A stretch of 64,000 nt of DNA from Domibacillus indicus (lineage in GTDB: Bacteria; Bacillota; Bacilli; Bacillales; Domibacillaceae). The first letter of the stretch is position 1; each line of letters starts with the position of its first letter. Under the pieces are notes generated by a model. It was given only the letters and a program-made list of their open reading frames with translations, did no database searches and was not told the DNA's origin. The position numbers and the translations under genes were made by a program. Below are positions 45,391 to 53,536 of this stretch, piece by piece. Location: assembly GCF_000970685.1 (NCBI RefSeq), contig NZ_LAJB01000002.1:62001-126000 (forward strand). Reading direction: 5' to 3'.

Positions 45391-45942
45391 ATGTTGAAGA
45401 AGCGCGATGTTCATGAAAGTCATGCTTTGTTTGAGTTGATGACGCACCCCGAAGTCTTCCCTTTTGTGCGCCATAAAGCCCAGTCTTATGAGGAGTTTGT
45501 GTTTGTGACAAAACAAACCATTGAAGCAGAGGAACGGGGCGAATTGATTTCACGGACGATTTTGGACGAATGGGGCAGCCCGATCGGCACAATTAACTTG
45601 TATGACATTGAAAATGGCGCCGGCTTTCTCGGCACCTGGCTCGGCAAGCCATTCCACGGCAAAGGCTACAATGCACCGGCCAAAGAAGAATTTTTTAAAG
45701 AGCTTTTTTATGAAGCAGGCATTGAATCCATTTACATGTCTATCCGCAAGGTGAACATCCGCTCGCGTAAAGCTGCCGAAAAACTGCCTTATGTTGTGCC
45801 GGCCAATGAAACCCGTCCGGATGTATATGCGAAATTAAACCAGAATGAGGCTGTCTTTGATTTATATGAAGTGCCAAGAGACCTCTTCACTCTTTATTTA
45901 ATGCGCAAAGACCAGGAGAACGAACAGGCAATGGAAGCGTAA
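45391..45942 (+). CDS. GNAT-family N-acetyltransferase
   Basis: This 183-residue protein has the ribosomal-protein/spermidine acetyltransferase-like layout: KRDVHESHALFELMTHPEVFPF at the start and the acetyl-CoA loop in WLGKPFHGKGYN (about residues 85-96). The acceptor is unknown. AAAAGGAGGG lies before the ATG. Its leader of about 200 bases contains the tRNA-like element and several inverted repeats, which suggests post-transcriptional control. A strong terminator follows. Confidence 0.82.
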   Translation: MLKKRDVHESHALFELMTHPEVFPFVRHKAQSYEEFVFVTKQTIEAEERGELISRTILDEWGSPIGTINLYDIENGAGFLGTWLGKPFHGKGYNAPAKEEFFKELFYEAGIESIYMSIRKVNIRSRKAAEKLPYVVPANETRPDVYAKLNQNEAVFDLYEVPRDLFTLYLMRKDQENEQAMEA

Positions 45943-46031
45943 CAAACAATTCCAACTATCCCCGCCCATACTCTTTCACTCGTAAAGCACCAGGGTTCTT
46001 CCTGATGCTCATTCAATAAGAATAAATCCCA

Positions 46032-46063
46032 AAAAAACCGGCTGCAGGTGCAGCCGGTTTTTT
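46032..46063. terminator. shared terminator of the GNAT and glucosidase genes
   Basis: AAAAAACCGGCTGCA and TGCAGCCGGTTTTTT form a perfect 15-bp stem with a two-base loop between convergent genes. Confidence 0.92.
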
Positions 46064-46078
46064 CATTCCGCGATTTAT

Positions 46079-47758
46079 TTACTGCCCGCATAGATAAATT
46101 CTTGTTTCATACGGGCGCAGCCGGATGGATTCTTCCGGCAATGTCTGGTCCGCTGGATAATTGGCGAGAAGCAGCTCGCCGGACTTTATGGAGAGATTCT
46201 GCTGGCGCAGATCGAAAATCGCCTCGCCTTCTCCAAACTGGCTGATCACCAGAAGCAGCTTGTTTTCAAAACGCCGCGTGTATACAAAAAGAGAAGGATG
46301 CTCGCGTTCTAAAAGATCGAAGGTTCCTTCCGTTACAATCGGGTGTGTTTTCCTGATTTGAATCAGCTTCTGATAAAACCAAAAAACCGAGTCGGGGTCC
46401 ATTACTGCCTGCTCCGCATTAACGTGCGAATAATTGCCGTTCAGTTTGATCCACGGCGTTCCATCGGTGAAGCCTCCATTTTCCGCATCGCTCCATTGCA
46501 TCGGTGTTCTGGCATTATCCCGGGTTGTTTCGTTTAATCCCTCTAGTATCTTGCTTTTTTCTTCATTTCCCTCAAAATACCGCTGCTGAAATTCCGTCAG
46601 GGACTTGCTGTCGCGGAACTCATCGATGCTGTCAAAAACGGGATTGGTCATGCCGAGTTCTTCTCCCTGGTAAATATAAGGAGTGCCCTTCATCATATGT
46701 AAAGTGGCCGCCAGCATTTTGGCAGATTCTGCGCGGTATTCCCGGTCATTTCCGTAACGGGAAACGATGCGCGGTTCATCGTGATTGCACCAAAAAAGCG
46801 TATTCCAGCCTTTGTTTTCAAGTGTTTTCTGCCATTTTTCCATTACTTTTTTTAACTTAATCACATCGGAAGCATCGGTTTGCTTTTTCTCTTTCTCCTT
46901 TGCCTGGAGATGTTCAGACGAAAAAATCATATTTACTTCTTTTCTGTCAGGGTCCGTGTACAGAAGGGCTTCCTCCGGTGTAGAAGAGGTGCTTTCGCCG
47001 ACCGTCATCATGCCGTATTTTGAAAAAATTGCTTCGTTTAACTGGCGTATATAGGGATGAGCGCCTTCATCCTTAATGATTTTGAAGTGGGGGTCTGCAT
47101 GCTTGTTCGCAAATTCTTCGTAGGAAGGAAGCGATTTCTTTTTGTTAATATGGCCGAGCTGGTCAATACGGAAGCCGGAAACGCCTTTGCGCACCCAGTA
47201 GGTCATCATGTCCTCCACTTCCCGGATCACATCAGGGTTTTCCCAGTTTAAGTCAATCTGCCGCCGGCTGTTCATATGCAGATAGTACTCTCCGGTCTGT
47301 TCATCCAGCTCCCAGGCAGAGGTATTGTACGCTGACACCCAGTCTGTCGGCGGCCCGTCTGATGTACCCGGCCGCCAGTGGTAATAATCGCGGTACCGGC
47401 TTTTTTTCGACCGCCTTGCCTCAAGAAACCACCGATGCTGATCGGAAGTGTGGTTGTAGACAATGTCTAAAATGACTTTTATGCCATACCGGTTTGCTTC
47501 AAAAATAAGCTCTTCCATATCCGTCATCGTCCCGTAGTCTTTTGAAATGGCCCGGTGGTCTGATACATCGTATCCATAATCGACGTTGGGCGACTCGTAA
47601 ACTGGAGACAGCCAGATGGCATCCACCCCTAATGTTTGTAAATAATCAAGCCTTGAAATAATGCCCTGCAAATCGCCGATTCCATCCCCGTTGCTGTCCC
47701 GGAAGCTGCGGGGATAAATTTGATAAATCACTGCGTTTTTCCACCAATCGTTTGCCAA
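46079..47758 (-). CDS. malL: oligo-1,6-glucosidase / alpha-glucosidase (GH13)
   Basis: This 559-residue cytoplasmic enzyme hydrolyses isomalto-oligosaccharides, maltose-type sugars or sucrose. GH13 motifs appear in order: DIVYNHTSDQH, GFRIDQLGHI (nucleophile Asp), TVGES (acid/base Glu) and CNHDEPRIVSRYG. The nucleophile context and NHDEPR differ slightly from the usual DVIN and NHDQPR of this subfamily, so specificity is uncertain. The TTG start at 47758 has GGAGGG seven bases upstream. It stands alone, without a sugar transporter nearby. Confidence 0.9.
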   Translation of the reverse strand: MANDWWKNAVIYQIYPRSFRDSNGDGIGDLQGIISRLDYLQTLGVDAIWLSPVYESPNVDYGYDVSDHRAISKDYGTMTDMEELIFEANRYGIKVILDIVYNHTSDQHRWFLEARRSKKSRYRDYYHWRPGTSDGPPTDWVSAYNTSAWELDEQTGEYYLHMNSRRQIDLNWENPDVIREVEDMMTYWVRKGVSGFRIDQLGHINKKKSLPSYEEFANKHADPHFKIIKDEGAHPYIRQLNEAIFSKYGMMTVGESTSSTPEEALLYTDPDRKEVNMIFSSEHLQAKEKEKKQTDASDVIKLKKVMEKWQKTLENKGWNTLFWCNHDEPRIVSRYGNDREYRAESAKMLAATLHMMKGTPYIYQGEELGMTNPVFDSIDEFRDSKSLTEFQQRYFEGNEEKSKILEGLNETTRDNARTPMQWSDAENGGFTDGTPWIKLNGNYSHVNAEQAVMDPDSVFWFYQKLIQIRKTHPIVTEGTFDLLEREHPSLFVYTRRFENKLLLVISQFGEGEAIFDLRQQNLSIKSGELLLANYPADQTLPEESIRLRPYETRIYLCGQ

Positions 47759-47843
47759 ACGATTTCCCTCCTTCTTTGTTGCGTTTACTACCAAACGTTC
47801 CCTTTTGGCTTTTTTGTAAACACAAGTCCCTATAAGGAAGGTG

Positions 47844-48662
47844 TTACTGCACTTCTATATTTCCTACGGATACAGAAATGGCCAGCTGTGCCTGGCTGCC
47901 GGCTGGATCATGGCTGATTTCCCTGCCTGGCCCTTTTTGAACAGCCGTAAACGGAGCATTTTTCCATTTGATTTTTCCGTTTCTCGTTTTCAGGCTTACG
48001 TTAATTTTTTCCGGGTCCAGGCCATCGGGCAGCCTCACTGCTGCATGTCCGTTGGAAAGCGTAATTTTGTTTTCGCCGCTTATTTTCTTTAAATGTAAGC
48101 TTTTTAAACTCCCGACTTTGTTTTCAATATCAACTTCTGCTTCTACCTCACCGAGATGGAGAGAGCCGTTTTTGGACCGTACCAGGAGCGATTTTCCCTG
48201 AAAGCCGTTTAAGCTGATATTTCCTGCATCAGAGAAAAGAGACAGATGCTGAAGGCCGGGAATTTTGTCCGCCGTAATGTTTCCGTTTTTCGTTTTCAGC
48301 TCCATTGCTTCTGCAGAACCAGGCGGAATATTTACCGTCAGCCTGCTCCTTTTTTTCTGAATGGACGCAAGCTTCGACCATGTGTTTGGAAAGGGCTTTT
48401 CCGTAATCATCACTTCATCGTCCCTGTACTCGACTTTCATATCCGGCTTTCCAAAAAGGGGCTTATGTCCCTCATATTCCACATAAAAATCCCCCTCCCG
48501 GTTTGTCACATACAGGCTGGCAAGCTCCGCATTCACCATCACTTTTGTTACTTTTTTCAAGCTTGACTTGTATTCGAAATGTTTCCCGGCTCCCTGTGCT
48601 GCTCCCAGTACGAGTAAAAGCATCATCATTATTGCCCCCGCTTTCCACTTTTTTCGGTTCAT
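47844..48662 (-). CDS. DUF4097 beta-strand repeat protein, membrane-anchored
   Basis: This 272-residue protein has an N-terminal hydrophobic signal or anchor (about 8-26), followed by a DUF4097 region rich in short beta strands (IEVKTKNGNI-like turns such as MELKTKNGNITADK, LLVRSKNGSLHLGE, VSLKTRNGKIKWK), which form a helix-like adhesin fold. The function of DUF4097 proteins is not defined; several respond to envelope stress. A perfect palindrome upstream and an adjacent MarR gene suggest repression by that regulator. Confidence 0.8.
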   Translation of the reverse strand: MNRKKWKAGAIMMMLLLVLGAAQGAGKHFEYKSSLKKVTKVMVNAELASLYVTNREGDFYVEYEGHKPLFGKPDMKVEYRDDEVMITEKPFPNTWSKLASIQKKRSRLTVNIPPGSAEAMELKTKNGNITADKIPGLQHLSLFSDAGNISLNGFQGKSLLVRSKNGSLHLGEVEAEVDIENKVGSLKSLHLKKISGENKITLSNGHAAVRLPDGLDPEKINVSLKTRNGKIKWKNAPFTAVQKGPGREISHDPAGSQAQLAISVSVGNIEVQ

Positions 48663-48679
48663 GTTTCCTCTCCTCTTAA

Positions 48680-48700
48680 ATATTTTAATAATTAAAATAT
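48680..48700. promoter_or_regulatory. MarR-type operator upstream of the DUF4097 gene
   Basis: ATATTTTAAT, one base and ATTAAAATAT form a perfect 10-1-10 palindrome. A further half-site follows at 48705-48716. It lies 18 bases before the DUF4097 start codon, in a place where a bound MarR dimer would block expression. Confidence 0.6.
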
Positions 48701-48742
48701 TTATTAATTAAAATATAAAAGAAGGTCTTTAATTATGTCAAT

Positions 48743-48771
48743 AAAAAAAACAGATCGATATCGATCTGTTC
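48743..48771 (-). terminator. terminator of the MarR gene
   Basis: The palindrome CAGATCGATATCGATCTG is followed by TTTTTTTTT on the minus strand, after the MarR stop codon. Confidence 0.85.
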
Positions 48772-48812
48772 AACGTGCGGAAAAAGCAGGATTGGTCAGT
48801 AGACCCAATCCA

Positions 48813-49232
48813 TTAAAGGGTATCTTCTATTTTTTCAAACAGCAGACGAATTTGAGTCAGTGAGCTGATAACGGTTTCGAGCTGCTCGGCCGAGAACTTG
48901 GCAAAAATGTCGTGAACCCGCTCTTCCCCTTTTTTCGTTAATGCAACCCGAACCACTCTGCGGTCTTCCTTCAGCCTGATCCGTTCGACAAGGCCAAGGC
49001 GTTCAAGCTTGTCACACATGTTAGTGGCGGCACCCGGTGTCAGCAAAAAAAACTCCGCGATTTCCGTCACTTTTAAAAATTCGGACCATTTCAGCTTCAG
49101 AAGTAAAAACACTAAGTTATCCGACAGTTCTTCCTCCCGGGTAAGGGACTTCATAAATTGATTTGCTTTCAGCTGAATTTGAAACATTTCTTCTGTTAAT
49201 TGCCGTACCGACTGGTCTTTCTTATTATCCAT
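48813..49232 (-). CDS. MarR-family transcriptional regulator
   Basis: This 139-residue winged-helix repressor has the MarR pattern: a helical dimer part, VTEIAEFFLLTPGAATNMCDKLERLGLVER (recognition helix) and the wing KEDRRVVRVALTKKGEE. AAAGGA lies eight bases before ATG 49232; an ATG three codons earlier is closer to the site than usual. It sits upstream of the DUF4097 gene across a terminator, and the palindrome at 48680-48700 is a plausible operator. The ligand is unknown. Confidence 0.87.
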   Translation of the reverse strand: MDNKKDQSVRQLTEEMFQIQLKANQFMKSLTREEELSDNLVFLLLKLKWSEFLKVTEIAEFFLLTPGAATNMCDKLERLGLVERIRLKEDRRVVRVALTKKGEERVHDIFAKFSAEQLETVISSLTQIRLLFEKIEDTL

Positions 49233-49273
49233 TGCTATCATCCTTTTTTCTTTCTTTCCTCCTGCCGGCTTGT

Positions 49274-49429
49274 TCAGGAAAAGGGAACATTCAGCCCGCT
49301 CAGCGTGACCATCAGGCTTCCGCCGCCTGGATGGGCAGTACTGCCGGCATGCGGGTTTCCGTCAAATATCGTTACCCGGACTTCTTTCGAATGCATCGTA
49401 GCCGCGCCTATCACAATTGCTTTTTTCAC
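49274..49429 (-). CDS. small 51-aa protein of unknown function
   Basis: A GTG at 49429 with AAAGGAGG seven bases upstream opens a 51-residue protein (begins MKKAIVIGAATMHSKEVRV, ends TLSGLNVPFS). It has one short hydrophobic strand and a glycine-rich tail HAGSTAHPGGGS. The strong ribosome site argues that it is real. I do not recognise the family. It precedes the MarR gene and may be co-transcribed. Confidence 0.6.
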   Translation of the reverse strand: MKKAIVIGAATMHSKEVRVTIFDGNPHAGSTAHPGGGSLMVTLSGLNVPFS

Positions 49430-49500
49430 CTGTCGTCCTCCTTTACTATTGCCGCCATTATACATTAGAATGGATATATCTTGAACGATAAAGGAGTTTT

Positions 49501-50307
49501 ATGCCAATGGAAACAAGAAAAAATATGTTTTTTTCCTATAAAAAAGACCCGGCTAAACTAGAAGATATCGAAAATTTGATTGCGCTTGCAAAAAAACAGG
49601 GCTTCACCGTTGTTGACCACTCGGCGGATGCGAACATTATTGTCGGAGTCGGCGGAGACGGGGCGTTTTTGCAGGCTGTCCGGAAATCCGGCTTCCGTGA
49701 TGACTGCCTGTATGTGGGCATTACGGATGAAGAAGAAGCAAGCCTGTACTGCGATTTTCATATCCATGACACACAGGCGATGATCGAAGCGGTTCAAACG
49801 GCCGGCGTTGAAGTGCGCCGCTATCCTGTTATTGATGTTCATTTAGATGGAGAGACGCATTTTCAATGTTTAAATGAACTGTCCATCCGCTCTTCTATCA
49901 TTAAAACATTTGTTATTGACGTTCATATCGATGATCTGCATTTTGAAACATTCCGCGGGGACGGTATTGTTGTATCCACTCCAACGGGCAGCACAGCCTA
50001 CAACCGCTCGCTGAACGGGGCAGTGGTAGATCCGCGCATCCCTTGCATGCAGGTAAGCGAAATTGCTTCACTGAACAACAACCAGTTCCGCACGCTCGGC
50101 TCGCCGTTTATTTTAGGCGACAGCCGCAAGCTGACCTTAAGCATCGTGCAGGATGGCAACGATTACCCGATTATCGGGCTCGACAACGAAGCGCTGAGCG
50201 TCCGCAATACGAAAAACATTGAAGTTGAAATGTCAGGGAAAATCATTAAAACCGTTAAATTAAAAAACAATTCATTCTGGCATAAAGTACAGCGGACCTT
50301 TTTATAA
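49501..50307 (+). CDS. nadK: NAD kinase (second type, PpnKB/YtdI-like)
   Basis: This 268-residue enzyme phosphorylates NAD to NADP. It has the GGDG motif (IIVGVGGDGAFLQAV, about residues 41-55), a CLNELSI segment and the substrate motif GDGIVVSTPTGSTAYNRSLNGA. Length and order match the second Bacillus NAD kinase. AAAGGAG lies four bases before the first ATG and ten before the in-frame third codon, also ATG. It is monocistronic. Confidence 0.93.
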   Translation: MPMETRKNMFFSYKKDPAKLEDIENLIALAKKQGFTVVDHSADANIIVGVGGDGAFLQAVRKSGFRDDCLYVGITDEEEASLYCDFHIHDTQAMIEAVQTAGVEVRRYPVIDVHLDGETHFQCLNELSIRSSIIKTFVIDVHIDDLHFETFRGDGIVVSTPTGSTAYNRSLNGAVVDPRIPCMQVSEIASLNNNQFRTLGSPFILGDSRKLTLSIVQDGNDYPIIGLDNEALSVRNTKNIEVEMSGKIIKTVKLKNNSFWHKVQRTFL

Positions 50308-50432
50308 AAAAAGCGGGCTTCTCCAAAGTGCAGATAAAGGTAGAAAGCAGGCTGATTGAAAACGTTTGGCTTTCCAGGAACGCCGCCGGCCGGGAAGCGG
50401 AGTGACCTTTCAGGGAGTCATAAGCATTCACA

Positions 50433-50470
50433 GCCGGCAAATGACACCGAAAGCGAGCGTTTGCTGGCAG
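50433..50470. other. hairpin-rich intergenic element after nadK
   Basis: GCCGGCAAA and TTTGCTGGC pair (one G-T) around an 18-base loop. The 50310-50475 gap holds further GC-rich short palindromes but no gene that I can support. Confidence 0.45.
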
Positions 50471-50474
50471 CCTG

Positions 50475-50504
50475 AAGCGGACTTGTGAAAAGTCCGCTTT
50501 TTCG
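50475..50504 (+). terminator. terminator after nadK
   Basis: AGCGGACTT and AAGTCCGCT pair around a short loop and are followed by TTTTCG on the plus strand. It lies between convergent nadK and the oxidoreductase gene. Confidence 0.75.
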
Positions 50505-50513
50505 TATGCACCA

Positions 50514-51518
50514 TCAGCTCTCCTCTAGTTCCACCCGCCTCTTTTCCCTGGCGGACGTTAAACAGGCATCCAGTACACGCATATTTAAAACGGCATCCGA
50601 GGCATTGAACGGCAGCGGCTCTCCTTTCTCGATGCAGCGGCCCATTACATCCGCCTGCAGTGTATACTGGTTGACAATTGGCACTTCTACCTCCCGCCGC
50701 CCGCTTTCAGTGGAAACAAAAAAGAAATCTTCTCTGTTTTGATGGGTTATAAAGGCGGATGGAATGTCAATCCGTCCTTTTGTGCCGGCAATTGACAGCT
50801 CATTTTGAAAATGGGCCCACATGCCGCACTGGAACGTAAGAGCCGTCCCACCTGGAAATTCTACTACCCCGGACGCCATCATATCGACATGGTCATGCTC
50901 TGGGGAAAACTGAGCATGCACCGACACGGCCGATGGCTCCTCCTCCAGCAGCAGGCGGGCTGCACTGAGCGGGTACACGCCGATATCATATAATGATCCG
51001 CCGCCCCAGTCCTTTTTAAAGCGGACATTCTGCTTATCTTCTGCATTATTAAACATAAAGGTTCCATGCAGGCTGCGCACTTCTCCAATTTCGCCGGATT
51101 GAATGATTTCCCGGATCGTTTGATAGCGGGGATGATAGCGGTACATAAACGCTTCCGCAAAAAGCACCTTTGCTTTTTCACAGGCTTCCTTCATCTCTTC
51201 TGCCTCCCCGGCATTCAGGGCCGCCGGCTTTTCGCATAACACATGCTTGCCTGCTTCCGCTGCCCGGATGGTCCATTCCCTATGCAAATGATTCGGCAGC
51301 GGAATGTAAACGGCATCTATATTCGGGTCGGCAAGCAGCTCCTCGTAGCTTCCATATGCTGTTTCAATTCCCAATTCTGCCGCCGCCTCCTCAGCTTTCT
51401 CAATCGTGCGGCTCGCAATCGCTTTCACAATACCCGTTGCCGATTTTTGGATGCCCGGTATAACCGCCTGCTTTGCAATCGCGGCACAGCCGAGAATACC
51501 CCAGCGAATGTTCGTCAT
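50514..51518 (-). CDS. Gfo/Idh/MocA-family oxidoreductase
   Basis: This 334-residue NAD(P)-dependent oxidoreductase has the Rossmann motif WGILGCAAIAKQAVIPG (about 6-22), the family signature EKPAALNAGEAEEM (Lys in EKP) and the C-terminal substrate domain with GGGSLYDIGVYPL, including the conserved D-x-x-x-Y/H pattern. It oxidises or reduces a sugar or inositol-type substrate that cannot be named. ATG 51518 has AAAGGAGAG upstream; longer readings are not supported. Confidence 0.88.
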   Translation of the reverse strand: MTNIRWGILGCAAIAKQAVIPGIQKSATGIVKAIASRTIEKAEEAAAELGIETAYGSYEELLADPNIDAVYIPLPNHLHREWTIRAAEAGKHVLCEKPAALNAGEAEEMKEACEKAKVLFAEAFMYRYHPRYQTIREIIQSGEIGEVRSLHGTFMFNNAEDKQNVRFKKDWGGGSLYDIGVYPLSAARLLLEEEPSAVSVHAQFSPEHDHVDMMASGVVEFPGGTALTFQCGMWAHFQNELSIAGTKGRIDIPSAFITHQNREDFFFVSTESGRREVEVPIVNQYTLQADVMGRCIEKGEPLPFNASDAVLNMRVLDACLTSAREKRRVELEES

Positions 51519-51605
51519 CTTTTTCTCTCCTTTTCTCCTATTTACTATTCTTATTATATATAAAAAGACAGCGTTTCCGCAAAGAGTGTCCCGGCATATC
51601 AAAAA

Positions 51606-51645
51606 GCAAAAAAGCTGCCTCCGATCGGTAACCGGGCAGCTTATT
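51606..51645 (-). terminator. terminator after a small 79-aa gene
   Basis: AAGCTGCC and GGCAGCTT form an 8-bp stem with a partly paired loop and are followed by TTTTTTGC on the minus strand. Confidence 0.75.
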
Positions 51646-51666
51646 AGGTGTATTTTGTTTATCGGG

Positions 51667-51906
51667 CTACTTGTTGGCAATGGATGAAAGAGATTCATAT
51701 TCTGACTTTTTTGCGACAGGCGGGTTCTGGCGCCGCTCTTTTTCTATTTTTTGAATGGACTGGTTTAACAGGCTTTGAATCCCCATCGCAAAAGCCATTT
51801 CCACTTTTGGGCTGAGCTTCCCGCCTATTTCAATCATATCATTTAATTCATCGAGCTTGTCCATCATAATATCTCGAATAAATTCAATATCTTCTTTCAC
51901 TTCCAT
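51667..51906 (-). CDS. small helical protein of unknown function
   Basis: This 79-residue protein (begins MEVKEDIEFIRDIMMDKLDE) is almost entirely helical and charged, with a hydrophobic stretch MAFAMGIQSLLNQ in the middle. AGGAG lies seven bases before ATG 51906; an ATG two codons upstream is too close to the site. No family is recognised. It is followed by a clear terminator, so it is likely a real single gene. Confidence 0.65.
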   Translation of the reverse strand: MEVKEDIEFIRDIMMDKLDELNDMIEIGGKLSPKVEMAFAMGIQSLLNQSIQKIEKERRQNPPVAKKSEYESLSSIANK

Positions 51907-52011
51907 TCTCATTCTCCTCTCCCACGAAAAAAATATGTTTCTAATCATCCAGTTTATGCGCTTTCTTGTCCAAATATACCGCTAAATCCGGAACGCTTCT
52001 TTCTTCACTAA

Positions 52012-52060
52012 AACACCCTCTTTTCTGCGCCGAAATGAGCACATCCAAGAGGGTGCAAAA
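52012..52060 (-). terminator. terminator after yjzC-like gene
   Basis: CACCCTCTT and AAGAGGGTG pair around a long, partly structured loop and TTTTAG follows on the minus strand. Confidence 0.6.
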
Positions 52061-52073
52061 AGAAAAACCGTGA

Positions 52074-52253
52074 TCATGGTTTCGGCTGATACGTCCAGAT
52101 GCGGTTTTGATTGGTTGTTTCAGGAAAATGATCGCCTGCTTCGAGCTTGATTTTCAGCGGATTCTCCACACTCGTTCCTTTTTCGCCTATTTCCATGTAC
52201 ACTCCATTGTTTGGCGCTTTTTGTCCGGGCTTAAATTGATGGTTTTGTCCCAA
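52074..52253 (-). CDS. yjzC: YjzC-like small protein
   Basis: A TTG at 52253 with AAAGGAGG seven bases upstream opens 59 codons (begins MGQNHQFKPGQKAPNNGVY, ends NRIWTYQPKP). B. subtilis YjzC has the same beginning (MGQNKQFRPGQKAPNDGVY) and the same WTY ending, so this is a confident family match. The function of YjzC is not established. It has no membrane segment. Confidence 0.85.
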   Translation of the reverse strand: MGQNHQFKPGQKAPNNGVYMEIGEKGTSVENPLKIKLEAGDHFPETTNQNRIWTYQPKP

Positions 52254-52277
52254 GCTGCTTCCTCCTTTGACTCATAC

Positions 52278-52442
52278 TTATTCCTGGCCCCGCCCTTTAC
52301 GGCCCAGTTTTGAATTACGGTTGGCTCCTTTCATGGGATCTTCGCCATCTGCAAATTCGGCCGTATAATCAAGCTCGTCCGTGTTTTTCTTTGGGGTTTT
52401 TGTATACTTTTCCACTGCATTTCGCGTTGCTTTTCGCTTCAT
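52278..52442 (-). CDS. small basic 54-aa protein, possibly spore-related
   Basis: An ATG at 52442 preceded by GGAGGAGCAGAGG opens 54 codons (begins MKRKATRNAVEKYTKTPKK, ends SKLGRKGRGQE). It is rich in K, R, N and G, similar in composition to minor spore proteins, and contains DYTAEFADGEDPMKGANRN. I cannot name the family. It lies 24 bases upstream of the yjzC-like gene, likely in the same transcript. Confidence 0.6.
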   Translation of the reverse strand: MKRKATRNAVEKYTKTPKKNTDELDYTAEFADGEDPMKGANRNSKLGRKGRGQE

Positions 52443-52623
52443 CCTCTGCTCCTCCTTTTACATTCTCATTCCTCTCCACCAGTTTTCCCTGCTCTTCCCG
52501 CTGTATGCATGGCGCGTTTTCTAGGCTCTTTCTACTAATTCGACAGAATCTCGTTTTTGTTGACAGTTCAATGTTATAATAGTGCCAAATTATTATAAAA
52601 CTGACAAAATGGAGAGATTTCCT

Positions 52624-53394
52624 ATGACAAGAGAAAACAAACCAGCCAGGCCTTTTTATGAAAAATGGTGGTTCTGGCTGCTTGCCACTGTCATTATTGT
52701 AACGGTTGTGAATAAGGGATATAACAGCGGCTCCGGCAGTGAAAAAGCGGTGCCTGCGGAAAAAGCGCCGGCTGTCGAAGAACCGGTCGAAACAGCAGCC
52801 GCAGTGGAAGCGCCGGCCCAATCAGCCGAAGACAGCCAGAGAGAAAAACCATCCTCCGAAAAAGGGACCTTCGCCAATCCGATTCTTTCGATAAGCGCGG
52901 ACGAAGCTGCAAAAGCGATCCAAGAAAAAGCGGAAGCCGACTATAAAGACGATTACGTGATGCAGGAATTTGTAATCGAGCAACAAACGAAAGCCTACGA
53001 AAATTTAAAAAACTACAAAATTGACTCTGATTTAAAACAAAAGCAAATAGAAAATGCCATCAACAAATACGGCAAGGACTTTTCCGCGGTACAGTATGAA
53101 TACGACGAACAGATGGCTGCGTACGATGCGCTGCAGGGCTACAATCTGGATACTGATGTGAAAAAGAAACAAATGGAGCGGGCTGAAAACAAATGGAACA
53201 AGGACTATAAAATGGTCAAGTACGAGTATGATAAGCAAATAGCCGCCTACGAAGCCCTGCAAAATTATGAGCTTGACACAAAGGTAAAGAAAAAGCAGAT
53301 GGAGCTCGCCGAAGATAAATGGGGCGATGACTATTCAATGGTCAAGTACGAGTATGATGAGCAAATGAAGGCCTACAATGCCAAACACAACTGA
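52624..53394 (+). CDS. membrane-anchored tandem-repeat protein
   Basis: This 256-residue protein has an N-terminal anchor (about 14-31, WWFWLLATVIIVTVV), an Ala/Glu/Pro-rich linker (about 35-82) and then about three and a half tandem copies of a roughly 44-residue helical repeat from about residue 110 to the end. Each repeat contains the pattern YEYDEQMAAYDALQ, YxLDTxVKKKQME and WxxDYxMVK. The repeats are charged and probably form extended helical rods outside the membrane. GGAGAG lies before ATG 52624. I do not recognise a named family. Confidence 0.7.
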   Translation: MTRENKPARPFYEKWWFWLLATVIIVTVVNKGYNSGSGSEKAVPAEKAPAVEEPVETAAAVEAPAQSAEDSQREKPSSEKGTFANPILSISADEAAKAIQEKAEADYKDDYVMQEFVIEQQTKAYENLKNYKIDSDLKQKQIENAINKYGKDFSAVQYEYDEQMAAYDALQGYNLDTDVKKKQMERAENKWNKDYKMVKYEYDKQIAAYEALQNYELDTKVKKKQMELAEDKWGDDYSMVKYEYDEQMKAYNAKHN

Positions 53395-53409
53395 TGACTC
53401 ACCTGAACA

Positions 53410-53438
53410 GAACGCTTGCTGAACGAGCGTTCTTTTTT
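53410..53438 (+). terminator. terminator of the tandem-repeat gene
   Basis: GAACGCT and AGCGTTC pair around a nine-base loop and are followed by TTTTTTCT. Confidence 0.82.
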
Positions 53439-53536
53439 CTATTTACCGGGTCCGGCCTCTGTAAGCATTTCAGTTTGTTTTGATCTTTTCTGCTGGTACC
53501 ATAGAGGGGAGACTTCACCAGGAAAGGACCAACAAC

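Noticed and set aside
52582-52623. upstream extension of the tandem-repeat protein
   Set aside because: The added residues have no ribosome site, while GGAGAG lies properly before ATG 52624.
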